Of a DNA stretch of 64,000 nucleotides, positions 47,870 through 59,274 are shown one piece after another (position 1 is the stretch's first letter; every line of letters begins with the position of its first letter). Position numbers and translations under genes: made by a program. The stretch covers positions 5,798,501-5,862,500 of the forward strand of contig CM028915.1 of the NCBI GenBank assembly GCA_016801845.1. The letters are read 5' to 3'. A model generated the notes under the pieces. That model searched no databases and had not been told where the DNA came from. It saw nothing but the letters and a program-made list of their open reading frames with translations. Origin of the DNA: Polydactylus sextarius (Eukaryota; Chordata; Actinopteri; Polynemidae).

Positions 47870-49885
47870 ATGGATGCAACTACACTAGCAACCCTGGCTG
47901 CAGCCACTACCGTGGCTGTAGCCTCGCAGTCTGACATGTCAGGCTACCTGTGGCTGTTGGTGTTAGGCTTTGTCATTGCCTTCATACTTGCTTTCTCCGT
48001 GGGAGCAAATGACGTGGCCAACTCCTTTGGTACGGCGGTGGGCTCCGGAGTGGTCACCCTGAGACAGGCCTGCATCCTGGCCACCATCTTTGAGACGTTG
48101 GGCTCAGTGCTGCTGGGGGCCAAAGTCAGCGAGACCATCCGGCAGGGAATCATTGATGTCGGGATGTACAACGGCTCCGAGCATATCCTAATGGCAGGAT
48201 GCATGAGTGCAATGTGTGGTACGCTGGAAATCTCCTTTTAATTTGCCCCACCGGGGCATCAAAAACAAAGTAAATACCATATTTCAGTGTAATTTTGTGC
48301 AGGTTGTGAGCTCAGGCCTCTCTCATGTTTTTGTGCTGCAGGCTCTGCTGTGTGGCAGCTGGCTGCATCATTCCTGAAGCTTCCCATTTCTGGAACCCAC
48401 TGTATTGTTGGAGCCACAATTGGCTTCTCGATGGTGGCCAGAGGTCACCGGGGGGTCAAATGGATTGAGTTACTGCGCATCGGTGAATAAACTTTTTTTC
48501 ACACTTTAAACAAGTATCTGTTAAATCTGGAATCAATTAATTAGGATGAGTTAGTCCTAACTCATGGATGATCAAATGTCTTTTGTTATCCAAAGTGTCA
48601 TCCTGGTTCCTGTCACCAGTGCTATCGGGTATCATGTCAGGGATTCTCTTCTACTTCATTCGCAAATTCATCTTGAACAAGGTAAGACAGTTATTTCTAG
48701 TGTGTCATCAGTGGTAGATGAAGTATTCACAACTAACTTAGAGTGTAAAAGAAGTAAATAAGTAAAAAATAAAATAAAATAAAAATAACTTAAATAACTT
48801 ACTAAAATGGTTAAGTAACATCTTACTGATGTTGTTCATGGTCCACCTGTTCCCAATAAGGGAAATCTGGAGTTTTTGAGAGGATTAACAAGATAAGATG
48901 ATATATTCCTTTTTTGATCTACATGGGGGAAATCAGGATAATATCCATAATAATAATATGAAAGAAAAGGAGATCAACATATTACTGCCACACCCAATGC
49001 ATCATAGTGAAAATGAAACCATTTGAGAAGTTCGGTGAAAGTGGTAACAACTCATAGTCATCTGAACTGTGACAAGGAGCCCCCAATTAAACACTGCCTT
49101 TTTAATGTTCCTTAGTTATTTTGTTTGTTTGTTTGTGTTTAGAGTTTCAAACCAAAACAGTTGGGGACCAGCTTTCAATCTAATGTAAAAAACTAAAAAG
49201 CAAAATATCTCTTAATGTAGCATTCTCTAAAATAGCAAAAACTAAAATCAATACTAGTACTAACAATTAAATTTGAGAAGTATTATATTATTCTTGTTCA
49301 GAGTGAGACAAAAGATTTATACTACTCTCATGTTTGTATGGTAAATATATTGTTTAACTTGCTAATTCGGTTTAGCAGTCAACAGTCTTCGTTCTAATCT
49401 AAGTAGACAAGTAGAAAGCCAGAAAGGTTATAACATCGACTCATAAGCACCTCTAAAACTCATCAATCAATGTGTTTAATCTTGTTTGTTTGATTTTAAG
49501 TTTATTTTTGTGATGAATCTAGTCATTGTGCTAAGCTGTAGTGTCCTGAAAAGACTTTTTAGAGTTTTTAGCAGTTTCGGCAGATAGAGATAGACGACTT
49601 TATTGATCCCTTTGGGAGATTCCCTCATGGAAATTGAATCAAATAATCAAATCAAATCAAACATTTCCCAAAAGTTTTCATTTAGTTTTCATTTACACCA
49701 CTTGAACAGAACATTTTATACACTGTGTTATTCAGACATGTCTTAACCATTACTCATAATTGTGTTTCCACAGGCCGACCCTGTACCCAACGGCCTCAGA
49801 GCTCTACCCATTTTCTATGGCATCACTATGGGCATCAACCTGTTCTCCATCATGTTTACAGGAGCACCATGTGAGTATGATATTA

Positions 49886-49950
<65 letters not shown>

Positions 49951-52726
49951 ACCTATCTTTCATTTGATTCTTGCTTACTGCACTGCACTAACAGCAGCTG
50001 CTGAAATCCCTGGAGCAAGATGAGGTCTGAATAAATGTGTCACTGGAGACACAGAGGAGAATTGATGACAAAAGTAGGTGACAAAATAAGAGAAGGAGGC
50101 CATTTTATCTCAGACTTTTTAAAAGGGGCATTCTTTCATCAATCAAAGGAAGATTTCTTTAACTCTCTGGCATTTTTTAAAAAAACAGGGTTAAAGCAAG
50201 TAAACATAATATGAATAAAATAACACTAAGTGAGGTGAAAACTCTGAATAGGAAACAAGTATTAAATGGAAAATTCCCATTCCTTTTTGTTTCATTTGCA
50301 GGATTGAACTTATCAAGAAGTCAACTGGCCTGGGCCCTTCACTGAAGGCTGCAGGCCGGTGTGTGTGTGGGTCAAGGAATATAACACACCATAACTCCAG
50401 CTATGCAAAATTACAGCGTAATCCAGAGTTCACTTTTCACACTGATACTGCACACATGTTCCAGTCTAAACATTTTATTTCCTGACACAGAGATACAGAA
50501 ATCATTGGAATCTAGTCAAGCAGCTACAGCTACAGCATTTAGTGTAAAGCAATAATAGAAAAATGAAACTGTTGAAGTGTCTTTAGCAGTCTGTACTTTC
50601 AGTATTTTATCATTGTGCTGCAAGAGCGGTCTATCATTCACTATCTACTGGGAGGAGTGTGTGCTCTCTCGCTGATACGGTTGTCTGTTAGAACATATTA
50701 AGAAACTGGAGCCGATCACTGAGTCATCGTATATCACCTAATCACAACTCGTGAGACAACTCACATTACATGTTTTCACCTTGGATTGAAAAAATTCTAG
50801 TCAGATAGTGTTAGTGTTTTCCAAACTTAGCTACTTTTTTTCTTTACTAGATCCAAAGACAGGAGAAGTTATGAGTTATTGCTTATTCCTTATAACACAA
50901 GGAAGCAGTTAACTTTCTGTTTCTCCTTATCTAAGACACAATTTGGTGTCGTGTCTCTGTCTTGTGTGCACAGTGCTGGGTTTTGACAGACTTCCATGGT
51001 GGGGTACACCGTGCATTTCGCTGGGCTGTGCCATCGCCACAGCTTTGGTCGTTTGGTTCATTGTCTGTCCACGCCTCAAGAAGAAGATCAAACGTAAGTA
51101 ATTCTTATACTCTGAGATTATTTTGGATTTACATTTCTTGACAGGCTTGTACAAACATTTCATACCATTATGTGAACTGAACATTTTTCATGTGCTTTAG
51201 GAGAAACAACACCTGCCGCTCCATGTGAAACTCCACTGATGGATAAGAACTCCAACAAACCCGAGCAAACAGAGCTGCCCTCAATACCACGTGACCCTCG
51301 ACCTCAGACGCCCCCAGCAGACAGTCACACTGTGGCTTTCAAACTTGGAGGTTCTGAGGAGGCTGATTTGGACAATAATGATATGGACACAAAAGACTTG
51401 GATATCAGCAATGGTGAGAAAAGAATATGTTGAAATTAATAACTTCCACGTCTTCAGTGGTTCCATTAATGAATATTCAATCACAAGTACCTGATGAATT
51501 ACAACAAATGATTTATTCTCATAGGTCTGAATGGTACTGTTGGCCCCATGGTGATCACTGATCCTCACAGTGGGAGATCCCACACAATCCACAAGGACTC
51601 TGGCCTTTACAAAGACCTGCTGCACAAGCTGCACAAGGCTAAAGTCGGTGACTGTATTGGAGACAGTGACACAGAGGAGCGCCCCATCAGGAGGAACAAC
51701 AGCTACACCTCTTACACTATGGCAATTTATGGCATCCAGGGAGATCCAAAATATAAGGATGTAGACAGTGGATTTCAGAGGAGGTCGAGGGTGGACAGTT
51801 ACAGCAGCTACAGCTCGGCAGTGACCAGCGGGAGCACGGTCCAGGACGGGAGTGTGACTCAGGAAACTGGCAAGGACCTCGCTGTGGAGGAGGATGAGCT
51901 GGAGGTGGACCAACCAGCTGTCTCCTTGCTTTTCCAGTTCCTGCAGATACTCACGGCGTGTTTTGGCTCCTTTGCTCACGGAGGGAATGATGTCAGGTAG
52001 ATCAGGATACTTTCTTTATTCAGAAGAATTTATGTATGTACTGTTTGTTCAGAAGATTTAAATAAGTCATTTGTATCTCCAGCAATGCCATCGGTCCCCT
52101 GGTGTCTCTCTGGCTTCTGTATGAGAGCGGCTCTGTGCTGTCCAAAGCACCAACACCCATCTGGTTGCTTCTGTACGGTGGAGTGGGTATCTGCTTGGGT
52201 CTGTGGGTTTGGGGCCGGAGGGTGATCCAGACTATGGGCAAAGACCTTACACCCATTACACCCTCTAGGTATGGTACATATTTATATCCCTCAACAGCAA
52301 AATCTGATACATATTTGAGTCACAGCACACTAACATATTTTTCATTCAATTTAGTGGTTTCAGCATTGAACTGGCTTCAGCAATCACAGTTGTCGTGGCG
52401 TCCAATGTAGGACTTCCTGTCAGCACAACCCACTGCAAGGTAATCAGACTCAAAAATGCCAAAGTAAATCAAAGAAAGTTTAATTTTGAGAACATGCTGA
52501 ATGTACTACATGTTCTTAAACAAATTCTGATACCACATCTGATTAACGTTCGTATATCACGGATACACAGGTGGGATCTGTGGTGGCCGTGGGATGGCTG
52601 CGCTCCAGGAAATCCGTCGACTGGCGTCTGTTCAGGAACATCTTCATCGCCTGGTTCGTGACCGTTCCCATCTCTGGATTGATCAGCGCTGCCATCATGG
52701 CTCTCTTCACCTATGTTATTCTGTGA
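47870..52726 (+). CDS. slc20a1: Sodium-dependent phosphate transporter PiT-1, complete, ten coding exons
   Basis: Exons: 47870-48218, 48342-48482, 48596-48681, 49774-49870, 50974-51093, 51201-51413, 51525-51996, 52083-52268, 52355-52439 and 52571-52726. They sum to 1,905 bases, 634 residues plus stop. The two inverted-repeat halves of the PiT family carry their signatures: [11 protein letters not shown] (45-55) with PISGTHC (131-137) in the N-half, and GGNDVSNAIGP (488-498) with PVSTTHCK (576-583) in the C-half. A long hydrophilic cytoplasmic loop (about residues 230-470) separates them and includes [11 protein letters not shown] and [13 protein letters not shown], which are strongly PiT-1-like. 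The product imports inorganic phosphate with sodium at the plasma membrane. Human SLC20A1 has 679 residues; the shorter length comes mainly from the loop. The a/b duplicate cannot be assigned. Confidence 0.95.
48682..49773 (+). other. slc20a1 intron 3 with a likely retroelement tail
   Basis: A 1.1 kb intron. Near 49585-49635 the plus strand reads GACTTTATTGATCCCTTTGG and then a GGGA..ATTC-like segment. This resembles the common 3' tail of fish LINE/SINE elements (ACTTTATTGATCCCnnnGGGGAAATTC). The body of such an element is not recognisable. Confidence 0.45.
49892..49948. repeat. (CA)n microsatellite in slc20a1 intron 4
   Basis: About 28 CA units starting 21 bases past the exon 4 donor. Confidence 0.97.
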
Positions 52727-53028
52727 GCTTCCACTCTGTCCAGTCACACTGCCAACTGACCTTATACCAACAGAGTTTGTGTGAGTGACTGATTAATGAA
52801 TGACAGTATCAGTGTCATTTCAAGACCAAGCCAAGTGATGTTATCTCACAGGAGTGTGTCCAGTGATGATGTAGGATCTAATAGCGCTGTTCAAATAACC
52901 AGATGTCTGTCATACTGTATATCCTTTGTATATTTGTATAGAACCTATATGTATTGAAAATCAAATAATTTGGTTTTGACTGTAAAAGATCAAAAAACAT
53001 CATATTCTCGGTTTGTTTATTTGGATAT

Positions 53029-53034
53029 AATAAA
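53029..53034 (+). terminator. Candidate poly(A) signal for slc20a1
   Basis: AATAAA about 300 bases past the stop. Confidence 0.5.
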
Positions 53035-53059
53035 ACAAAGAGTTGCTTGATTTGAAAGG

Positions 53060-56000
53060 ATTTCAATGTATTTTACTCACTATTAAACATTTTCCACCAA
53101 ATCTTATTTATTTTGTGGGAGGGATGGGTTATTAAAACATAACAAAACAAAAAATCTCCATTATAAAATGCTTTTATTTTGAAATATCCGTGGTTTCATC
53201 CTTCCTCCTCATACATAGTATTGGTTTAATGCAGCTGATAATGGTTGCCTTAATTTGTACTAACAAACATTGCAAATTACTCAGGCTATAAATGTTAGGA
53301 TGTGGAATTACTGAGGAAAGTCACGGGTGACTTAACAATTTTGATTGTACCCAAAGGTTTTGATAGGGTGTTATTAAGAATTACATCACCTCTGCCATAT
53401 TTTGTGTTAGTTGCCACAGTGATTGCTCCGAAAACAAAAGAGCAAGAAGAGAAAAGTGCACATTGTAGAGAGGGTTACACGAGGGTTACTGAACGCAGAG
53501 AGACTGAAAAATTTGTTTATGTTGCCACAAAGTTTGCATCTCACCAGTGACACTGAGAGTTCCTGATTTTTCAAAGAAGTCAGGTGATAATGCTGCTTCC
53601 ATGTAATTCTCCTCAGGGTTTTGCTTTCATCTGCTATATGTTTGTCTTTAGAAAACGTGATATCAGATGTATAATCATCTTTGTTGCTTGTGCCCATGCA
53701 GCCATGTCTTTAAGGCTCATCTGACAGTGTGTCACGAGAAACACTGGATCATAATACAGTTGAATTACTATTCTGCCTCCCAGTGGCCTGACATGTCCTC
53801 TGTAAAGACATTGCTTCGCACAACTTCTGAGTTATCCTCATCTTACCTGTTATCGTGGGGCAGATATGAGAAGAGCTAAAGGATTTAGTTAATGAAGTGC
53901 TGAATTACTATTGTGCATGAATTTTAATACTGACATGGAAAATGAATGGGATTCTGTTTAAATGAAATAATTTACATTCAAGATGGTCTCCTTTTCAAAA
54001 GAATTTACATTTACAGCTTGGTTAAGGTTAAATGTTAACAATCAGTAGTAACACTCTCCTGTAAGTCTGACCCACTGGGCCTCTCTGTGTGGAGTTTGCG
54101 TATTGTTTTCTGTAGGTGCACTGTTTCAGACAGGCAGGTCAGGTTAACCTGTGACTTAAAATTGCCTAAAGGTGTAAATAGAAGTCTGAATGACTTTCAG
54201 TGGCGGTGTCAAACCTGCAATTGACTGGTGATTTGTGCTTCATTATCATAGAACGCAATACACATGAAGGTAAACACCAAGACCATAAATCAAAGTAGAC
54301 GACAAGGTAGAGAGGTAGAAAAAGCAAATAACACTCAATTTTAGTGTGCAATACTATTCGGTGACTCGCTCCATAATAATAAAAAAAAAAATAGCTTGTT
54401 TTGTCAGTTGAATGTTGTTAATGCGAAGTTTCAGCAGGAAACATTCACTTTGCATTAGTGGTGACTTTAGACAGATCAGATACTGCTGCAGTAGAGAGAA
54501 CAGAAAATAGCGAGGCTGGTATGAGTGAAATAAAACTACAGTGTATCTTATTGGCCAATATGCACAAAGACAACAAAGTAGACCAGAAGTCTTAAAACAA
54601 ATTTCAGGTTGAAATTATAGTCAACATACAATGTGTAAGTAAGACACAGGCCATTTCATGGCCAGTGTTATTAAATACTGGAGATAGGTCACTTTGGAAG
54701 TCATTGCCCCAGGCCTGTACTACAGAGTACAGTATGGCACTCCAGTCAACAATAAACTAGAGTTTTGTTGCACAATAGTGGAGCTGCAACATAAAAGGAA
54801 CTCCTCTACTGTCACCAACTCACAACTATGATATGGATGTCCTCCAAGGGACCAGATCTGGCCTACGATCACTGGTTTACAAAGTGGTGTCTAACAATTA
54901 TCACTACAAAGGGCCAGCATGTTACACAGAGGGTCGTCAGTCATGTCTTCAATCACCAGGTCTGGCTGGTTAACACACAAAGTCGTCTGCATCATTCATG
55001 CCTTTTCATCGTGTGCGAGATGTCAGAGTCAAGAGTCACTGTCTACATCAATAATAAGTGGTGCTACACACCTCTGGCCAAGAGCCGGTGCATCTGAAAC
55101 TGAGCCAGGACTCTTATTCTTTCTCAGCTCCTGTCCAAGTATGGATGAGGCCAGAACAACACATACTGGCAATTGGCCCTGAGAGAACGGACCTCTGTTT
55201 CCAATAGATCCAGCTTCACATTGATAAACCAACTATTGCTATTTGTAGGTGCACAGTAGTCATCATGATTTTATCCAGTTCCTTCATCAGTGTCCCAGAA
55301 TGTCTGAGCTGGTACATAGCTCAGTGGGAGCTAGGGACACCATGCTTTTTGTTGTTGTCAAAATCTTAAGTCCCTTCACTAAGTTAGAGAACTGTTACAT
55401 CTTTGTGGGCACGAGTCGTACCTAGTTCCAACCATGAACTCCAAACACTTGGTCTAGGCTGGGAATAAATAAAATGATTATATTACCATACATGCTATGA
55501 TTCACAGTGTCAGTGAGTCACAGTATGATTGAACATTAGAGCTACACCTGCAGGAGCTGGTCCTACCTCTGCTGCACCTGATCAGAGTGCCCACTCATGT
55601 TCAGTCACAAGACTTACAGTCCTGAGAACCCCCAAGCAAAATGCTGCACTATTACAATTACACAGCCCAACAGATAAACTAAGTAAATAAGCTCTACCTC
55701 TGCTAGTCACTATATTGACATTCAGTTTAAACATTAAAACATGACAATAATAAAACAATAAATAATACATTTTTTATCACATCTAGTGTGAGGTCCAGCA
55801 GTGTGTTAATTCCAGTCTCCTTTCAACTTCCTTTATCCCTATACACTGATGTGTTCAAGCCAACAGATGTATATGTATTATCAACATAAGCACTGGAAGG
55901 GTAAAGCTTAGGGCTAAATAAAAATCATTTACCAGAGGTAACATGGCTCCACCTCTTCCTTTTAGACATGGCAATTTTAACTGATATCTGGGAAACAGTT

Positions 56001-57600
56001 GTTTGTTTTTCTGCTAAAACGCACATTGCCGATGCAAACTCACGAGGCGTATTAAAGACATATGGTTGAGTCCATGAAGCAGTCGTTCCTGAAATCTGGT
56101 TTCCACAGTACCTTCCACGAAACTAATCATTTGCTTTAGATGAGAGATTTTTCTGAAGGAACACCAAAATACCACATGGGAGCAGTGTTCTCCAGATAAT
56201 TGATGCTGCTGGTCGGGGGCATAAGTGTTCTCCATCACTGCTGATTGTCTTCATCATTTTACCAAAAGGATATTGGTATGGTAGTATCTTTGGTATCTTT
56301 AATTCTTTAATTCAAATATATGTTTCTGTATATTGCTCCTCTAAATATCTTAATCATCCAGACTGCACTGAGGTCAGCATTAAAGAATTTCACATTCCCT
56401 GTAAAAAAAAAAAAATAAATAAATACCCTGGTCAGTAAATTTTGAGTTTTATATTTACAGAAACATTTGCCTTTACACTTCACTACAAAATTATTAATCA
56501 TGAATTTCAGACATAATTTAATTTGTCATTTTGAAGTGGTTTAATTCAAATGAACACAAACAGGGAAATAGACATGTTTAAAAAAAAAGTTGTGCATAGA
56601 TGCATGAAACCTGTTAAATGAATGATTACATCTAGGTTTAATTAAAAGTATCGCGAAGAGATCCAGTTCTGTTAAATAAAACATTATGATTTGACATTAA
56701 AGATGCCACCAATCCTGTTCAAACATATGAGTCATCAACAGACAGATGATTCTGCAACAACCTCTGCGTTACTGTTTGATGTATAAGGCCAGGGAGGTAA
56801 GAATTTTTCAAGCACGCAGATTTATCATCTTAGGAGTGATGCTTTTTTATGAGGATTTTGAAAACGACCTTTATTTTTACCCCCTTAATGCTGAAGGTAC
56901 ATAACTGTGGCAGCAGATGGTGGTGTTGTACCATTTGGCAGGATGAAACATTAACATAGTCAACTGTGTTAATTACTATACAGTAAGCCCTGAACAGACA
57001 GACCTTGAACATCAGTTAAATATGTGAACTTTACACAAATAATGTAATCATAAGCATGTTTATTAGTCATATATGAAATTAGCCTTGAATTAGGGATTCA
57101 TATGAAACAACTGACTTCTTTGTTTACTATAAAAATATCTGCCAATGGTCATATTCATGGAAAAGTGCATTGGATGAAAAGCTTTAATAGATGTCTAAGA
57201 GGCACACGGACAAGAAGTTGATTCTCATAATGTTTCAGTCTTATGAAAGCGTAAACAGTCCTTCTGTAGCTAATTTACAGACCCCGGTTTACAGTATTTT
57301 CCTGTCTGTATCTTGGTTGTCACATGCTCTTATTTGTGCAGTTACAGAGTCACAAGGATATCAGATGTCTCCCTGTGACATGCAAAAAATAGAGGAAAAG
57401 AAAATCCGAGAAAATAAAATAAATATAAATTCAATTATAATAAAAAATAATGGTGTTGAGAAGTGATGATTGTTATAATGTAATATAATAGTCTCCTCCT
57501 TGTGTCTTCTTTAGGTTTGCACCATAACCAACATCTTGTTTCCCCTTTTGTTCTTCTTCTTCTAGTCTTATCATATGTCAACAGGGGTTTTATTTTGAAA
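53060..57600. other. Intergenic region between slc20a1 and dtx1
   Basis: About 4.5 kb of mainly AT-rich sequence. A stretch at about 54.83-55.35 kb is GC-richer and may be an old mobile-element copy. It includes TAGCTCAGTGGGA at about 55317, which resembles a tRNA-type A box, but no matching B box follows, so a SINE cannot be claimed. I see no gene. Confidence 0.4.
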
Positions 57601-57960
57601 CCAGACACCGGAAGTGGTTTTACTTTTGTTTTGCTGTAATTGACACTTTGGATGATTTTTTTTTTCAGCGGCCGTCCATACAGGTGCGCTTGGACAGTCG
57701 TGCGTAAATAGCTGGCAGCAAGAATTGCGTGTTTACTATGTGAATGCGTGATGTCTGGCGCTACGGAGGAGAGATGCGCGTCGACAGCGGAGCGACACGC
57801 GTTCACACGAGCACAGCGGAGCGACAAGCTGCTGTAGTCGGTGGCACATCCACGGGAATAAACGGGCGCCTTGGTTTTCTGCAATAACACAGGATTACAT
57901 GTGTCTGCGGGAGGTGGGTTATTTTTTTGAAGGAAGATTATTAGTTGTGAGGATCGAGAA
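57600..57960 (+). promoter_or_regulatory. Probable dtx1 CpG-rich promoter and leader region
   Basis: A sharp CpG-rich patch at 57.66-57.87 kb in otherwise AT-rich sequence, lying upstream of the deltex coding exon on the same strand. A donor-like GCAG|GTGCGT occurs near 57991. No TATA box is seen. The start site is inferred only. Confidence 0.4.
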
Positions 57961-58604
57961 GGACGCGTTCAAATCACAGATGTGAAGTGGCAGGTGCGTT
58001 TCACTTTCACACGTTTGTTTTTCTTTTTTTTTTCTTCTTTTTTTTCTTGCAATCTGATTTTCGGCCGGAGCCTGTGAAAATGCAGCCTGTACCTGACAGA
58101 TGTGTGCCACCACAGCTGCAACCTACAGGTCTGTATCGCCAGATTTAATCTAAACACACACAAACATTCAGCATGAGCTTGATCAGATTAAATCCATTTA
58201 TAAAACATCACAAACAACAGAAAGACTGCTCCTTCCTTTGCAGTCACTGCATCCTAACAGCTTTCTGTATGGAAAATGTCTCAGTAATATTCAGTCTGCC
58301 AGGATATGATAGCATTTGGCTGATAATGCACAGTGCTCAGTCCTCTCCACACAAATCTGATGACATTCACATTTATTCTGCTGCTGAAACAGCTCATAGA
58401 CTCATACATCATTATTTTGTTGCTACACTTTAGGTAAACAGATTTGCCAAGAGGCACAAGGCCACTGATGGCACTGTAGCGCAGGGCTGGTTAGCTTTAT
58501 GTCATCTCTTCTTAAACAATAACTGACAGCTTGAGAATGAACTCTGAGGATAAATCATAGCATTTGTTTACCACTGTGTTTCTGCTCCTCGTCTTCCCGT
58601 TCAG

Positions 58605-59015
58605 AGAGAGCGTGCCGTCTACCTGCTGCTGATCTGCTGCTGCGGTCGGCCGTGGAGCACTGAGACTGCTACAGCTGCAAATCTCATCACCACCATCACC
58701 ATCATCATCATCATCGTCATCAACATCACCATCGTCAACATCTGCCACTTCAAACACAGCAAGACACCAGAGGAGGACGGAGGCTGATCAAAACACCAGC
58801 AAAGTACCTGTGGACGATGAGCTGCTCGGTTGAAAGCAGCATGAGCTAATAGAGGACTACCAAAGTAATAGCTGATTTGAGGTTATTTCATTTTATTTCA
58901 TTTTTTTCGGGGCTGATGAAAATGTTCCAGTGTGTCAGTTGACTGACAGAGTCGCAGTGGTGTCCCTAGCCTGGGACGAAGCCGGCAGCTGAAGGTGCAG
59001 ACACCACAGGAGGAG
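58605..59015 (+). other. dtx1 5' untranslated part of the first coding exon
   Basis: A strong acceptor (pyrimidine tract, then CCGTTCAG) places the exon start at 58605. The 411-base leader holds a CAT/ATC-type trinucleotide tract at 58682-58742. It also has at least two short upstream reading frames, 58817-58849 and 58916-58942, before the deltex start codon. Confidence 0.55.
58682..58742. repeat. Imperfect (CAT)n/(CAC)n trinucleotide tract
   Basis: CAT, CAC and CGT triplets in the probable dtx1 leader. Confidence 0.85.
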
Positions 59016-59274
59016 ATGGCTCGTCCAGGATCGGGGTTGTTGGTGCCAGTCAATGGACTGGGATACCCCCCTCAGAACCTGGCCAGGGTGGTGGTCTGGG
59101 AGTGGTTGAACGAACATGGACGCTGGAGGCCTTACAGTGCGGCGGTTTGCCACCACATCGAAAATATACTTAAGGGGGATGCCCGAGGTACTGTCGTTCT
59201 GGGGCAGGTGGATGCCCAGCTCTCTCCTTACGTCATTGACCTGCAGTCCATGAACCAGTTTCGACAAGACACAG
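59016..59274 (+). CDS. dtx1: Deltex E3 ubiquitin ligase 1-like, first coding exon, partial
   Basis: The frame from the ATG at 59016 encodes 86 residues plus one base to the donor ACAG|GTAAGA at 59274. It begins MARPGSGLLVPVNGLGYPPQN and continues into the first WWE domain with VVVWEWLNEHGRWRPYSAAVCHHIEN, VVLGQVDAQLSPY and IDLQSMNQFRQDTG. The PVNGLG..PPQN leader and CHHIEN fit DTX1 better than DTX4, which starts closer to the WWE domain. Deltex proteins bind the Notch ankyrin repeats through paired WWE domains and act as RING E3 ligases in Notch trafficking. The second WWE, proline-rich and RING/DTC parts are off the right edge. No further deltex exon is seen before the window ends, so intron 1 is at least 4.7 kb. 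Confidence 0.88.

Noticed and set aside
53302..53550. 82-codon open frame after slc20a1
   Set aside because: Not recognisable as a protein and lies in unremarkable 3' flank.
55311..55335. tRNA-type A-box TAGCTCAGTGGGA
   Set aside because: No B box at the needed distance and no cloverleaf, so neither a tRNA gene nor a SINE head is supported.
57435..57890. 151-codon minus-strand open frame
   Set aside because: It spans the CpG-rich dtx1 promoter, where stop codons are scarce; the composition is not protein-like.
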